The translations under genes and the position numbers were made by a program. Shown piece after piece: positions 1 to 5,926 of a stretch of 6,834 bases of DNA (position 1 is the first letter of the stretch; each line of letters starts with the position of its first letter). The DNA comes from Candidatus Anoxychlamydiales bacterium (GTDB taxonomy: Bacteria > Chlamydiota > Chlamydiia > Chlamydiales > SM23-39). The notes under the pieces were generated by a model that saw only the letters and a program-made list of their open reading frames with translations, made no database searches and was not told where the DNA came from. Where the stretch lies: assembly GCA_011064905.1 (NCBI GenBank), contig JAAKFW010000080.1, forward strand, positions 1-6,834. The letters run 5' to 3'.

Positions 1-247
1 TATCACTCTTTGCATCGTTCCATTTTTACACAAACTAATAAAAGAGAAAAAACATCCATCTGAAACATCATCTATTCCAGTATAGAAAGAGTTTATTTCT
101 TTGATCTTCAAAATTAAATCATAAAAAAAATAATCTTTGGGCTAGCTCTGCTTGTAGTATTGTTAATGCTTTTTTTCTTACAGCAAATTTGAAATATCTA
201 AAATTTTCATAACAATTAAATAAAAACTTTTGTCTTTTTAAAATAAG
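1..247 (-). other. No intact gene; possible decayed coding remnant
   Basis: No intact open frame is present. On the minus strand, the frame that follows directly after the toxin stop codon (248-250) stays open for about 38 codons. It then meets a TGA just after an A/T homopolymer at 123-130 (plus-strand coordinates). Removing one base from that run lets the reading continue open to position 1, for about 82 codons in all. The hypothetical product includes the segments AVRKKALTILQAELAQRLFF and INSFYTGIDDVSDGCF, which I do not recognise. There is no good start codon or ribosome binding site. In sequence this AT-rich such a run is somewhat unlikely by chance, but choosing strand and frameshift freely weakens the argument. 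It could be a gene fragment running off the window edge, or noise. Confidence 0.25.
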
Positions 248-513
248 CTATTTTAGATCTCTATAAATATCCTTTCGATGAGCTACCGAAATTATTAAAA
301 CTACTAATGTATTATCCTTGATGGAATAAACAATTCTATAATTTCCACATCTAATGCGATATAAATTTTTACCAACTATTTTTTTTTATATCATATGGTC
401 TAGGATCAATAGAAAGATTATTAAATCTTTCTATTATTTTTTTTGCATGTATTTTAGGGGTTTTTTTTTAATTGTTTTTCAAGTTTCTCTGCAAATAAAA
501 TTTTATATTTCAT
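248..513 (-). pseudogene. RelE/ParE-family toxin, broken by two frameshifts
   Basis: The ATG at 513 overlaps the 3' end of the antitoxin gene by 11 nt, the usual antitoxin-toxin coupling. Reading starts MKYKILFAEKLEKQLKK and then shifts at a run of nine A (plus-strand T 461-469), where a stop follows at once. In the next frame it continues as TPKIHAKKIIERF, then LSIDPRPYDIKK, and shifts again at a second run of nine A (plus-strand T 379-387). The third segment includes IVGKNLYRIRCGNYRIVYS and ISVAHRKDIYRDLK and ends at TAG 248-250. RxGxYRIVY and the C-terminal HRKDxY are hallmarks of RelE/ParE toxins, many of which are ribosome-dependent mRNA endonucleases. Deleting one A at each run restores an 87-residue protein, normal for the family. 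As written the gene cannot make the full toxin. Either it is decaying, the two indels are sequencing errors, or slippage on poly-A restores some product. Family assignment is confident; true inactivation is not. Confidence 0.8.
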
Positions 514-754
514 CCCAACCAATTCTTTTTTTCATTTCTTTGAAAGTAATTGTTTTTTCTTTTCCAGCTTTTATTTCTTTTAAAAGTTTATGCGCTTTTT
601 TTGCTAAATATTCATCTTCTAAATCATCTGCATGTTTTAGAGCAGACTCAATAAAATATTGCCTCATAGATATGCCTAACTCAACTGAAACCATCTTAAA
701 AAACAAATGCATGTCTTCAGGCAGATCTATTGTTAAACGTGATAATTTTTTCAT
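503..754 (-). CDS. Type II antitoxin, ribbon-helix-helix (RelB/ParD-like)
   Basis: This 83-residue protein probably neutralises the adjacent RelE-type toxin and represses its own promoter, as known for this class. Residues 3-12 (KLSRLTIDLP) look like the DNA-binding beta strand of a ribbon-helix-helix fold. Residues 13-45 follow as two amphipathic helices (EDMHLFFKMVSVELGISMRQ, then YFIESALKHADD). The Lys/Glu-rich tail from about residue 48, ending KKRIGWDEI, would be the toxin-binding arm. The ATG at 754 is preceded by AGGA at a short spacing. The stop TAA lies inside the first codons of the toxin gene on the same strand, so the two are translationally coupled. The antitoxin is intact although the toxin frame is not. 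I cannot say which RHH antitoxin subfamily it belongs to. Confidence 0.8.
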   Translation of the reverse strand: MKKLSRLTIDLPEDMHLFFKMVSVELGISMRQYFIESALKHADDLEDEYLAKKAHKLLKEIKAGKEKTITFKEMKKRIGWDEI

Positions 755-758
755 AACA

Positions 759-788
759 TCCTATTTTTGTATTATTTCTTTTATTATA
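759..788 (-). promoter_or_regulatory. Antitoxin promoter -10 and ribosome binding site
   Basis: On the minus strand a perfect TATAAT lies at 788-783, about 28 nt before the antitoxin ATG, and AGGA lies at 762-759, four bases before the ATG. The -35 region at the usual distance (around 806-811) is poor. A ribbon-helix-helix antitoxin would be expected to bind near here, but I see no clear operator palindrome. Confidence 0.45.
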
Positions 789-828
789 ACATATACAGAA
801 ACACAGAAATCCTTACAACGCCAAGCAT

Positions 829-850
829 CTTATTAACAACAGCTTATTAA
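829..850. repeat. Short direct repeat CTTATTAA, two copies 14 bp apart
   Basis: CTTATTAA occurs at 829-836 and again at 843-850. The second copy contains the stop codon of the small Cys-rich gene (minus strand), and both lie upstream of the antitoxin promoter. It could be part of a binding site or simply low-complexity sequence. No convincing terminator hairpin was found between the feo operon and the antitoxin. Confidence 0.3.
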
Positions 851-984
851 TTTACCCGTTTTTTTTTGCTGTTATATCTACATTTGGAGCACTTGGTTCC
901 CCTATTAAATGTTTTATATGTTGAATAGCCCATTATAAATAAAGTAATCCCAATTATTAAAATAACTAAAAATTTATCAATCAT
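847..984 (-). CDS. FeoB-associated Cys-rich small membrane protein
   Basis: This 45-residue protein starts 10 nt after the feoB stop. Its ribosome binding site GAGG (996-993) overlaps that stop, with 8 nt to the ATG at 984. Residues 5-20 (FLVILIIGITLFIMGY) form a single hydrophobic membrane segment. The rest is basic and contains C32 and C35 in KCSKC, then ends KKKRVN. Position after feoB, one N-terminal transmembrane helix and a short tail with closely spaced cysteines match the small FeoB-associated Cys-rich proteins found in many feo operons, thought to assist or regulate FeoB. Only one CxxC pair is present, fewer cysteines than is typical. The run of nine A near the end (867-859) is in frame here and encodes three lysines. 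Function is inferred from context. Confidence 0.75.
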   Translation of the reverse strand: MIDKFLVILIIGITLFIMGYSTYKTFNRGTKCSKCRYNSKKKRVN

Positions 985-994
985 TAAAAAAACC

Positions 995-2998
995 TCATAT
1001 AAAAATCGAGCCTATCTGATATGCAAATAAAGAAACAATGTATGCTAAAAGAGTCAAATACCCCAACTGAAAAAATGCCCATTTGTGAGATCCTGTCTCT
1101 TTTCTTGTAATTGCGATAGTTGCAATACAAGGAGTAGATATTAATACAAAAAGCATAATTGAATAAGCTTGAAGAGCTGAATAATCCTTTTTCAAAGAGT
1201 TTTGCAAACTTTTAGTGTCTCCTGCATCTTTCACGGCATAAATAACACCTATTTGCGATATAAACACCTCTTTAGCAGCAAAAGAGCCAATTAGAGCAGT
1301 GTTTACCTTCCAATCAAAACCAAGAGGCTTAAAGACAGGCGTCATGGCTTTCCCGATTTTCCCCATGTAGGACTCTGATATATCTTTTGATTTTATTGGA
1401 AATGTTGAAAGAGCCCAAAATATTATTGAAAAGCCAAGAATCACAGTCCCCGCTTTTTTCAAATACTCTTTTGTTTTATCCCACATATGAATAAGAGTTG
1501 TAAAAATAGAAGGAACTTTATAAGAAGGTAGTTCCATAACAAAGGAAAAAGGTTTTCCTTTAAAAAGTGTGATTTTGAATATTTTAATAACACCAATTGC
1601 CAATACAAGGCCTACTAAGTACAAAGAAAATAAAACAAGTGGCTGATAAGCCTTTGGAAAAAATGCTGGAATTAAAAGAGCGAAGATAGTGAGCTTTGCG
1701 CTGCAAGCAACTAGAGGGATTGCTAAAATAGTAATTATTCTATCTTTTTTACTCTCCATAAATCTCGTTGCCATAATAGCGGGAACAGAACAGCCAAACC
1801 CAATTAACATAGGAATAAAGCTTTTTCCGTGAAGACCGATTTTGTGCATGAGTCTGTCTAGTATAAATGCAGCTCTTGCCATATAACCTGAATCTTCTAA
1901 AATAGAAATACAAAAAAATAACATGACTATATTTGGCATAAAGACAATTACAGAACCGATTCCTGCTACTACTCCATCAATAATTAAAGATCTAAAAAGA
2001 GGTAAAATAGCTTGAGGCCATAGATTTGAAATTGAGGATGTAATAAATTTAAAAATACTTTCAATCCAAGCTGTAGGATATGCTCCAAGAGAGAAAGTAA
2101 ATTGAAACGTCAAATACATAAATAGTAAAAATATTGGGAACCCAAAAATTCTGTGTGTTAAAATCTCATCTATTTTATCAGATCTATTTTTCTTAAATTT
2201 TTCTTTTCTTTGATATGTTTTTGTTAAAATCGATCTTATAAAGTCATGTCTTTGATTAGCAAAAACAATCTCTAAATCCTCTTTGTATCTTTTTTCTAAA
2301 ACATCTTTCATTTGAGATACTTTTTTTATAACTAAAGGTGAATCTATTTTTTTTAGAACATGCTTATCTTGCTGCAAGAGTTTTATTGCAAAGAGTCTTT
2401 TTGAACTTATATCAATCTTATCAATAAAAAGTTTTTCAACGTTTTTAATCTCTTTTTCTAAAAAAGAATCAAACTTAACCTTTGCACCAAAAGACTTTTT
2501 ACTAAGAGATACTGAAATAGCTTTATCTATTAAAGTGTCTATCCCTTTTTTCTTATTAGCAATAAGCGTTGAGACTTCAATTTCTAAAATATTTTCTAAA
2601 AATTTAGTATCAATTTTCAAATCTCTTTTTTTCGCAATATCGACCATATTTAACCCTAATAATACAGGCCGTCCAAGCTCTAATAGCTGAGTTGTTAAAA
2701 ATAGAGATTTTTCTAAATTAGAGGCGTCTACAATATTTATTATTACATCAGGTTTTTCATCTAAAATAAAATTTTTAGCAATTTTTTCATCTTCAGAATG
2801 AGAGCTAAGAGAATAAATCCCCGGAAGATCTATAATTTCAAGCGTTATATCATCTATTTTTTTTAATCCCGATTTTTTCTCTACAGTAACGCCTGGATAA
2901 TTAGCTATTTTCTGTCTAAATCCAGTTAGATGATTGAAGATAGTAGTTTTGCCTGTATTTGGATTTCCAATTAAAGCAATTTTGATATTTTTGCTCAT
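995..2998 (-). CDS. feoB: Ferrous iron transport protein B (FeoB)
   Basis: FeoB is the inner-membrane Fe(II) importer with an N-terminal G-protein domain. In this 667-residue protein the GTPase motifs are clear: G1 GNPNTGKT at 11-18, the switch region NYPGVTVEKKSG at 33-44, G3 DLPG at 57-60 and G4 NMVD at 117-120. A helical GDI-like linker spans about 165-275. The membrane part begins near residue 280 with HRIFGFPIFLLFMYLTF. It holds the two gate repeats: GFGCSVPAIMATR with a preceding SGYMARAAF segment, then PLVACSAKL, which has Lys where Arg is more common. STPCIATIAITRKETGS and the WAFFQLGYLTLLAY stretch are the usual C-terminal membrane segments. The protein ends soon after the last helix, without the cytoplasmic tail of some FeoBs. 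Its ATG overlaps the feoA stop (ATGA), so the two are coupled. Full length and no broken motifs suggest a working transporter. Confidence 0.97.
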   Translation of the reverse strand: MSKNIKIALIGNPNTGKTTIFNHLTGFRQKIANYPGVTVEKKSGLKKIDDITLEIIDLPGIYSLSSHSEDEKIAKNFILDEKPDVIINIVDASNLEKSLFLTTQLLELGRPVLLGLNMVDIAKKRDLKIDTKFLENILEIEVSTLIANKKKGIDTLIDKAISVSLSKKSFGAKVKFDSFLEKEIKNVEKLFIDKIDISSKRLFAIKLLQQDKHVLKKIDSPLVIKKVSQMKDVLEKRYKEDLEIVFANQRHDFIRSILTKTYQRKEKFKKNRSDKIDEILTHRIFGFPIFLLFMYLTFQFTFSLGAYPTAWIESIFKFITSSISNLWPQAILPLFRSLIIDGVVAGIGSVIVFMPNIVMLFFCISILEDSGYMARAAFILDRLMHKIGLHGKSFIPMLIGFGCSVPAIMATRFMESKKDRIITILAIPLVACSAKLTIFALLIPAFFPKAYQPLVLFSLYLVGLVLAIGVIKIFKITLFKGKPFSFVMELPSYKVPSIFTTLIHMWDKTKEYLKKAGTVILGFSIIFWALSTFPIKSKDISESYMGKIGKAMTPVFKPLGFDWKVNTALIGSFAAKEVFISQIGVIYAVKDAGDTKSLQNSLKKDYSALQAYSIMLFVLISTPCIATIAITRKETGSHKWAFFQLGYLTLLAYIVSLFAYQIGSIFI

Positions 2999-3210
2999 AC
3001 AACTTCTATGTTATTAGCTAAGTCTCTTCCTAAGATTATTCTATTCTCTCCAGCAGCTAAAATAACAGCTCCTACAAAATCATTTTTTAACATAACGATT
3101 TCTGTATTAATACTAAGACCTAATGATGTAAGTTTTATTTTTATATCTTTTTCTTCTAAAATTTTTATTATTTTAGCTTTTGTTCCCTTCCTTAATTTAC
3201 TTAATGTCAT
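2995..3210 (-). CDS. feoA: Ferrous iron transport protein A (FeoA)
   Basis: FeoA is a small cytoplasmic SH3-like protein needed for FeoB activity, probably by contacting its cytoplasmic face. This 71-residue copy has the normal layout: MTLSKLRKGTKAKIIKI at the start, a central segment KLTSLGLSINTEIVMLKND resembling the family's LxxLGLxxGxxV pattern, and a final strand IILGRDLANNIEVV. The start at 3210 is constrained by an in-frame TAA 15 nt upstream. No clear Shine-Dalgarno sequence precedes it, which is unusual beside the other genes here. Its last four bases overlap feoB. It is the first gene of the feo operon and is transcribed away from the cold-shock gene. Confidence 0.93.
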   Translation of the reverse strand: MTLSKLRKGTKAKIIKILEEKDIKIKLTSLGLSINTEIVMLKNDFVGAVILAAGENRIILGRDLANNIEVV

Positions 3211-3237
3211 AATGAACCAAACTTAAAAATAAACTAA

Positions 3238-3243
3238 ATTATA
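3238..3243 (-). promoter_or_regulatory. Candidate -10 element of the feo operon
   Basis: A perfect TATAAT on the minus strand (inside TTGCTTATAAT) sits about 28 nt before the feoA ATG. A second TATAAT lies further upstream at 3266-3261. Neither has a convincing TTGACA-like -35. I see no clear Fur-type iron box, although the surrounding AT-richness makes weak boxes hard to judge. Confidence 0.4.
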
Positions 3244-3298
3244 AGCAAATATGGCATTTTATTATAGATTTTAAAAAAAAATAATTTTTTTTATCAAA

Positions 3299-3320
3299 AA
3301 AATTGTTAGCATACAATTTT
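3299..3320. promoter_or_regulatory. Inverted repeat before the cold-shock gene
   Basis: Perfect 8-bp arms AAAATTGT (3299-3306) and ACAATTTT (3313-3320) flank the 6-base centre TAGCAT. The right arm overlaps a possible plus-strand -10 (TACAAT, 3312-3317). The dyad ends 6 nt before the GGAGG ribosome binding site. It could be an operator, or, if transcription starts further upstream, an RNA hairpin near the ribosome binding site as in temperature-responsive cold-shock leaders. Which applies cannot be told from sequence. Confidence 0.45.
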
Positions 3321-3326
3321 AGATAT

Positions 3327-3331
3327 GGAGG
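3327..3331 (+). promoter_or_regulatory. Strong ribosome binding site fixing the csp start
   Basis: GGAGG is followed by an 8-nt A-rich spacer and ATG at 3340. An in-frame ATG at 3325 overlaps this GGAGG and would add MEVKK, so it is very unlikely to be the real start. Confidence 0.85.
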
Positions 3332-3339
3332 TAAAAAAA

Positions 3340-3552
3340 ATGTTTCGTCAAGGAATCGTTAAATGGTACGACCCAGCTAAGCACTTCGGTTTTATAACTG
3401 AAGATGGAGAGGGAAATGAAGATCTCTTTTTTCATAAATCAAATATTTTAACTGAAGATCTAGCCCTAGAAAAAAACCAAAGAGTTGAGTTTGATGTGAA
3501 AAAAAGCGAAAAAGGCTTAGAAGCTATCGATATAAAACCACTAACCGAATAA
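3340..3552 (+). CDS. csp: Cold-shock domain protein (CspA family)
   Basis: This 70-residue protein is a single cold-shock domain, the normal length for the family. Such proteins bind single-stranded RNA and DNA, melt RNA secondary structure and act as chaperones or antiterminators. It starts MFRQGIVKWYDPAKHFGFIT. KHFGFI is the RNP1 motif (His where most members have Gly) and DLFFHKS is RNP2. The C-terminal half carries VEFDVKKSEKGLEAIDI, matching the usual VxFxxxxxxKGxxAxxV pattern. The start at 3340 is set by the strong GGAGG upstream. The antiporter gene begins 5 nt after the stop, so the two are probably co-transcribed. An inverted repeat lies directly upstream. Confidence 0.95.
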   Translation: MFRQGIVKWYDPAKHFGFITEDGEGNEDLFFHKSNILTEDLALEKNQRVEFDVKKSEKGLEAIDIKPLTE

Positions 3553-3557
3553 AAAGT

Positions 3558-4826
3558 ATGGCTGAGCTTTTCTCTTTTTTAAAAATGCCTACGCATCTCC
3601 ACTTTTTAGTTTTTGTAGGTCTTTTGTTTTTGATCTCTCAAGTATCTGGTAGAATAGCTAGCTTTTTTAGATCTCCATATATAGTTGGATATCTTTTAGC
3701 TGGTATTATTTTTGGACCGTCCTTGCTTGGTTTATTTGATCATAAGCTTATAACTAAAGATTTATCTATAATCACAGACATCACACTCTCAATAATCGCT
3801 TTTTCAATTGGAGGCTCTCTAAGATTTAGTATCTTAAAGAAATTTAAATCATCTATTTTATGGATAACTATATTGCAAGCAGTTGGCGCTTTTTTAGTTG
3901 TGTTTTTATTTACACTATTTTTAATGCCTAAAATTGTAACAACTGTTGAATCTCAAAATGGCTTTCAACGGACTTACCTTCCTATCGCTTTAATTTTAGG
4001 TGCAATCTCACTCGCTACAGCGCCAGCTCCTATACTTAGTATTATCCATGAATATAAAGCTAAAAAGGGATCTTTCACTAATGTCTTACTCGGTATTATT
4101 ACTATAGATGATGCAATAGCTTTAATTTTTTACTCTTTTGCGATGGTGGTCTCTAGAAGTTTAATTGCCGGAGATAAGATAGATTTAACAATCGCTATTT
4201 TTGAACCTTTAACTTCAATTTTCTTTGCTGTTGCTCTAGGCCTGCTCATAGGATTTTTTTTGAAATTAATATTAAAGTTCTTTAAACCCAAAGACATACT
4301 CTTGGGAATTATAACAGGCTCTGTACTTTTAACTGGAGGACTTGCCATTACACTTGGGATATCTCCTCTTTTAGCAAACATGATGCTCGGGCTTTTCGTC
4401 GCTAATTTCATTGAACATGAAAAAGCTGATGAATCATTCGATGTTGTTGAGTCTATAGAAGAGCCGATTTTTGGGATTTTCTTTTTAATTGCTGGCGCTC
4501 AATTAGATATAAGCTTTTTATCAAAAGGGATTCTTTTAACAGGTATCTTACTTATATCTAGATTTATAGGAAAATATTTCGGAGCGTATTTAGGTGCTGA
4601 AATTAGTAAATCATCTCCTGTTATGAAAAAGTATTTAGGCTTATCTCTTCTTCCAACTGCCGGAATAACAATTGGTCTAGTTTTAGAAGCCGATTTCATA
4701 TTTTCAAAAACCATCCCATTTTTAAGTGACTTAATGGTTAACGCTATTATAGGTGCAACACTCATTAATGAGCTGATCTCGCCCTACTTGGTTAGGTTTT
4801 CTTTAAAAAAGGCAAAAGAGATCTAA
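3558..4826 (+). CDS. Cation/proton antiporter, CPA2 (KefB-like) family
   Basis: This 422-residue integral membrane protein has about a dozen hydrophobic segments from residue 15 to 412, typical of the CPA2 transporter core. Supporting motifs are GYLLAGIIFGPSLLGLF at 44-60 (the family's GYLLAGxxxGP), AFSIGGSLRF at 81-90, TAPAPILSIIHEYKAKKG at 154-171 in the discontinuous helix, and the paired aspartates D184-D185 in ITIDDAIAL. A pair of aspartates is associated with electrogenic Na+/H+ exchange. LLANMMLGLFVANF and FFLIAGAQLDISFL are also usual for the family. There is no cytoplasmic RCK/TrkA-N nucleotide-binding domain as in full KefB or KefC, so the protein is transporter core only. The exchanged ion (Na+ or K+) cannot be decided. 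No Shine-Dalgarno precedes the ATG 5 nt after csp, so translation may depend on coupling; an alternative start is the Met at residue 10. Confidence 0.9.
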   Translation: MAELFSFLKMPTHLHFLVFVGLLFLISQVSGRIASFFRSPYIVGYLLAGIIFGPSLLGLFDHKLITKDLSIITDITLSIIAFSIGGSLRFSILKKFKSSILWITILQAVGAFLVVFLFTLFLMPKIVTTVESQNGFQRTYLPIALILGAISLATAPAPILSIIHEYKAKKGSFTNVLLGIITIDDAIALIFYSFAMVVSRSLIAGDKIDLTIAIFEPLTSIFFAVALGLLIGFFLKLILKFFKPKDILLGIITGSVLLTGGLAITLGISPLLANMMLGLFVANFIEHEKADESFDVVESIEEPIFGIFFLIAGAQLDISFLSKGILLTGILLISRFIGKYFGAYLGAEISKSSPVMKKYLGLSLLPTAGITIGLVLEADFIFSKTIPFLSDLMVNAIIGATLINELISPYLVRFSLKKAKEI

Positions 4827-4864
4827 ACCCAAGTTATTATAGTTTAGATTTTTAAATTTTTTTT
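4821..4864 (+). terminator. Rho-independent terminator of csp-antiporter unit
   Basis: ATCTAAAC (4821-4828) pairs perfectly with GTTTAGAT (4842-4849) around a 13-nt loop. Further A-U and G-U pairs are possible outward with the GAG before the stem. T-rich sequence follows at 4849-4853 and 4857-4864. The antiporter stop codon TAA (4824-4826) lies inside the left arm. The stem is AT-rich, so strength is uncertain. Confidence 0.6.
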
Positions 4865-4874
4865 ACTTTTTTTA

Positions 4875-4904
4875 TAGACGAACACCCTCAAAACCAGCTA
4901 AAAT
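4875..4904 (+). promoter_or_regulatory. Candidate promoter of the five-gene family
   Basis: TAGACG (4875-4880) and TAAAAT (4899-4904) are separated by 18 bp and lie after the terminator and about 31 nt before gene A. They match the consensus only moderately. The spacer contains ACCCTCAAAA (4884-4893), which recurs inverted after the last family gene at 6604-6613. Confidence 0.35.
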
Positions 4905-4935
4905 AGAAATAGGGACAAACAAAGAGGAAGAGATA

Positions 4936-5247
4936 ATGGCAGCTCCATCACCTAAAGAAGATAACTCAAAAGAGACGCTTAATAATCTATTATCTAAGTT
5001 AGAGAGTGAAGTTCGTTGGTGTTCGCAACATCCAAATGATGTTTCAGACTTTGAGATGCAGCAACTTAAAGAGTCAGTAGACGGACTAAACAATAGATGC
5101 AAAACATTTGGGGGTCAATTCTACAAAGATTTTCAAAATTTCAGAAAGAATTTTGATTATATGGCTGACCATCCAAACGAGATAAAAACCGGTGATTTTC
5201 AAAAGTTTGAAGATATGATTCAACAACTTTTGAGAGATTTAAAATAA
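4936..5247 (+). CDS. Family protein A, helical, unknown function
   Basis: I do not recognise this 103-residue protein beyond its membership of the local family. It starts MAAPSPKEDNSKETL, has no signal peptide or membrane segment, and should be almost wholly helical: roughly 10-32, 37-78 and 85-103. Marks are R27-W28-C29 followed by HPNDV, C55, a GGQFYKDFQNFRKNF segment at 59-73, a second HPNE at 79-82, and a QQLLRDLK end. It has far fewer asparagines (9) than B and C. The WC..xP..V pattern is shared with family protein D and lost from B, so A may be nearest the ancestral form. A strong purine-rich ribosome binding site (AGAGGAAGAG) precedes the ATG. It is the first gene of the probable operon A to E. 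Confidence 0.85.
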   Translation: MAAPSPKEDNSKETLNNLLSKLESEVRWCSQHPNDVSDFEMQQLKESVDGLNNRCKTFGGQFYKDFQNFRKNFDYMADHPNEIKTGDFQKFEDMIQQLLRDLK

Positions 5248-5272
5248 ATATAAAAAAAAGAGGAAATATATT
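5248..5272 (+). repeat. Duplicated spacer, copy 1 (between A and B)
   Basis: This 25-nt gap is nearly the same as the 24-nt gap between B and C: ATAT, a run of A, an AGAGGAAAT-type or AGGAGAAAT-type ribosome binding site, then ATT before the ATG. With the shared gatttaaaataa at the end of the preceding genes, it shows that duplication carried the spacer as well as the coding region. Confidence 0.65.
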
Positions 5273-5581
5273 ATGGCAGCTCCAGCACCAAAAAGAGAAT
5301 CTAACAAAAATATTAAAAATCAATTAAGCAATCTTAGAAATAACTTAAATAATTTGAAGAATAAACAAAGTCATTTTTCTGATGTAGAAGCAGAGCAAAT
5401 TAGACAATCTCTGAACAACTTAAATAAAAACTGTAATCAAATAGGCGGGCAATTTAATAAAAATTGGAATAATTTCAGAAAAAATCTAAACAATAAATTA
5501 AATAACCCAAAAAACATGAATAATAACGATTTAAAAAATTTTAACAATCAGATCCAAGAACTTTTAAGTGATTTAAAATAA
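5273..5581 (+). CDS. Family protein B, asparagine-rich
   Basis: This 102-residue basic protein of unknown function is close to C (about 74% identical by my count) and more distant from A. It starts MAAPAPKRESNKNIKNQL and keeps C54, GGQF at 58-61, W65, an NNP at 77-79 and the QELLSDLK end. About 30 of 102 residues are asparagine, mostly as NN pairs on what should be helical faces, for example NNLNNLKNK and NKNWNNFRK. The W-C motif of A and D is replaced by L28-K29. No signal peptide or membrane segment is seen. The ribosome binding site AGAGGAAAT precedes the ATG. The asparagines may reflect AAT/AAC-biased drift in a very AT-rich genome, or selection for low charge and self-association. Confidence 0.85.
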   Translation: MAAPAPKRESNKNIKNQLSNLRNNLNNLKNKQSHFSDVEAEQIRQSLNNLNKNCNQIGGQFNKNWNNFRKNLNNKLNNPKNMNNNDLKNFNNQIQELLSDLK

Positions 5582-5605
5582 ATATAAAAAAAAAGGAGAA
5601 ATATT
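5582..5605 (+). repeat. Duplicated spacer, copy 2 (between B and C)
   Basis: Second copy of the intergenic unit described at 5248-5272, here with AGGAGAAAT as ribosome binding site. The close match fits B and C being the most recent duplication in the cluster. Confidence 0.65.
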
Positions 5606-5914
5606 ATGGCGGCTCCAGCACCAAAAGGTGAATATAACAAAAATATTAAAAATCAATTAAACAATCTTAGAAATAAATTAAATAATTGGAAAAATAAACA
5701 AAATGAATTTTCTGACCTCGAAGCGCAGCAAATCAGAGAAATTATGAATAATGTAAATAAAGACTGTAATCAAATTGGCGGAAAATTTTCGAAAGATTGG
5801 AATAATTTAAGAAAAAATTTAGATAACAAATTAAATAATCCCAAAAAAATGGAAAGTAGCGATTTCAAAAACTTTAATAACCAAATCCAACAACTCATGA
5901 AAGATTTAAAATAA
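5606..5914 (+). CDS. Family protein C, asparagine-rich
   Basis: This 102-residue protein is the nearest paralogue of B. It starts MAAPAPKGEYNKNIKNQL and keeps W28 (lost in B), C54, GGKF at 58-61, KDW at 63-65, an NNP at 77-79 and the QQLMKDLK end. About 23 residues are asparagine. Where B has neutral N/S runs, C often has K, D or E (for example KDW against KNW, and MESSDFK against MNNNDLK), so it lies between A and B in composition. It looks soluble and helical with no export signal. AGGAG precedes the ATG. Gene D follows after 12 nt. Function unknown. Confidence 0.85.
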   Translation: MAAPAPKGEYNKNIKNQLNNLRNKLNNWKNKQNEFSDLEAQQIREIMNNVNKDCNQIGGKFSKDWNNLRKNLDNKLNNPKKMESSDFKNFNNQIQQLMKDLK

Positions 5915-5926
5915 AAAGAGGTGATT

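Noticed and set aside
354..836. Plus-strand open frame of 160 codons
   Set aside because: It runs antisense to the antitoxin, the toxin and their promoter; the product is low-complexity Phe/Ile/Ser-rich and has no ribosome binding site.
3008..3226. Plus-strand open frame opposite feoA
   Set aside because: Mirror of a clearly recognised FeoA gene, with no independent support.
3325..3339. Earlier ATG for the cold-shock gene
   Set aside because: It overlaps the GGAGG that serves the ATG at 3340, and MFRQGIVKWY matches normal cold-shock N-termini.
4130..4765. Two minus-strand open frames inside the antiporter gene
   Set aside because: Antisense to conserved transporter segments; no start signals and no family resemblance.
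4872..5323. Minus-strand open frames across genes A and B
   Set aside because: They are the reverse of the family genes, which have strong ribosome binding sites and conserved paralogues.
5248..5605. CRISPR-like array from the repeated spacers
   Set aside because: The repeats are ribosome binding regions of tandem genes and the intervals are coding sequence.
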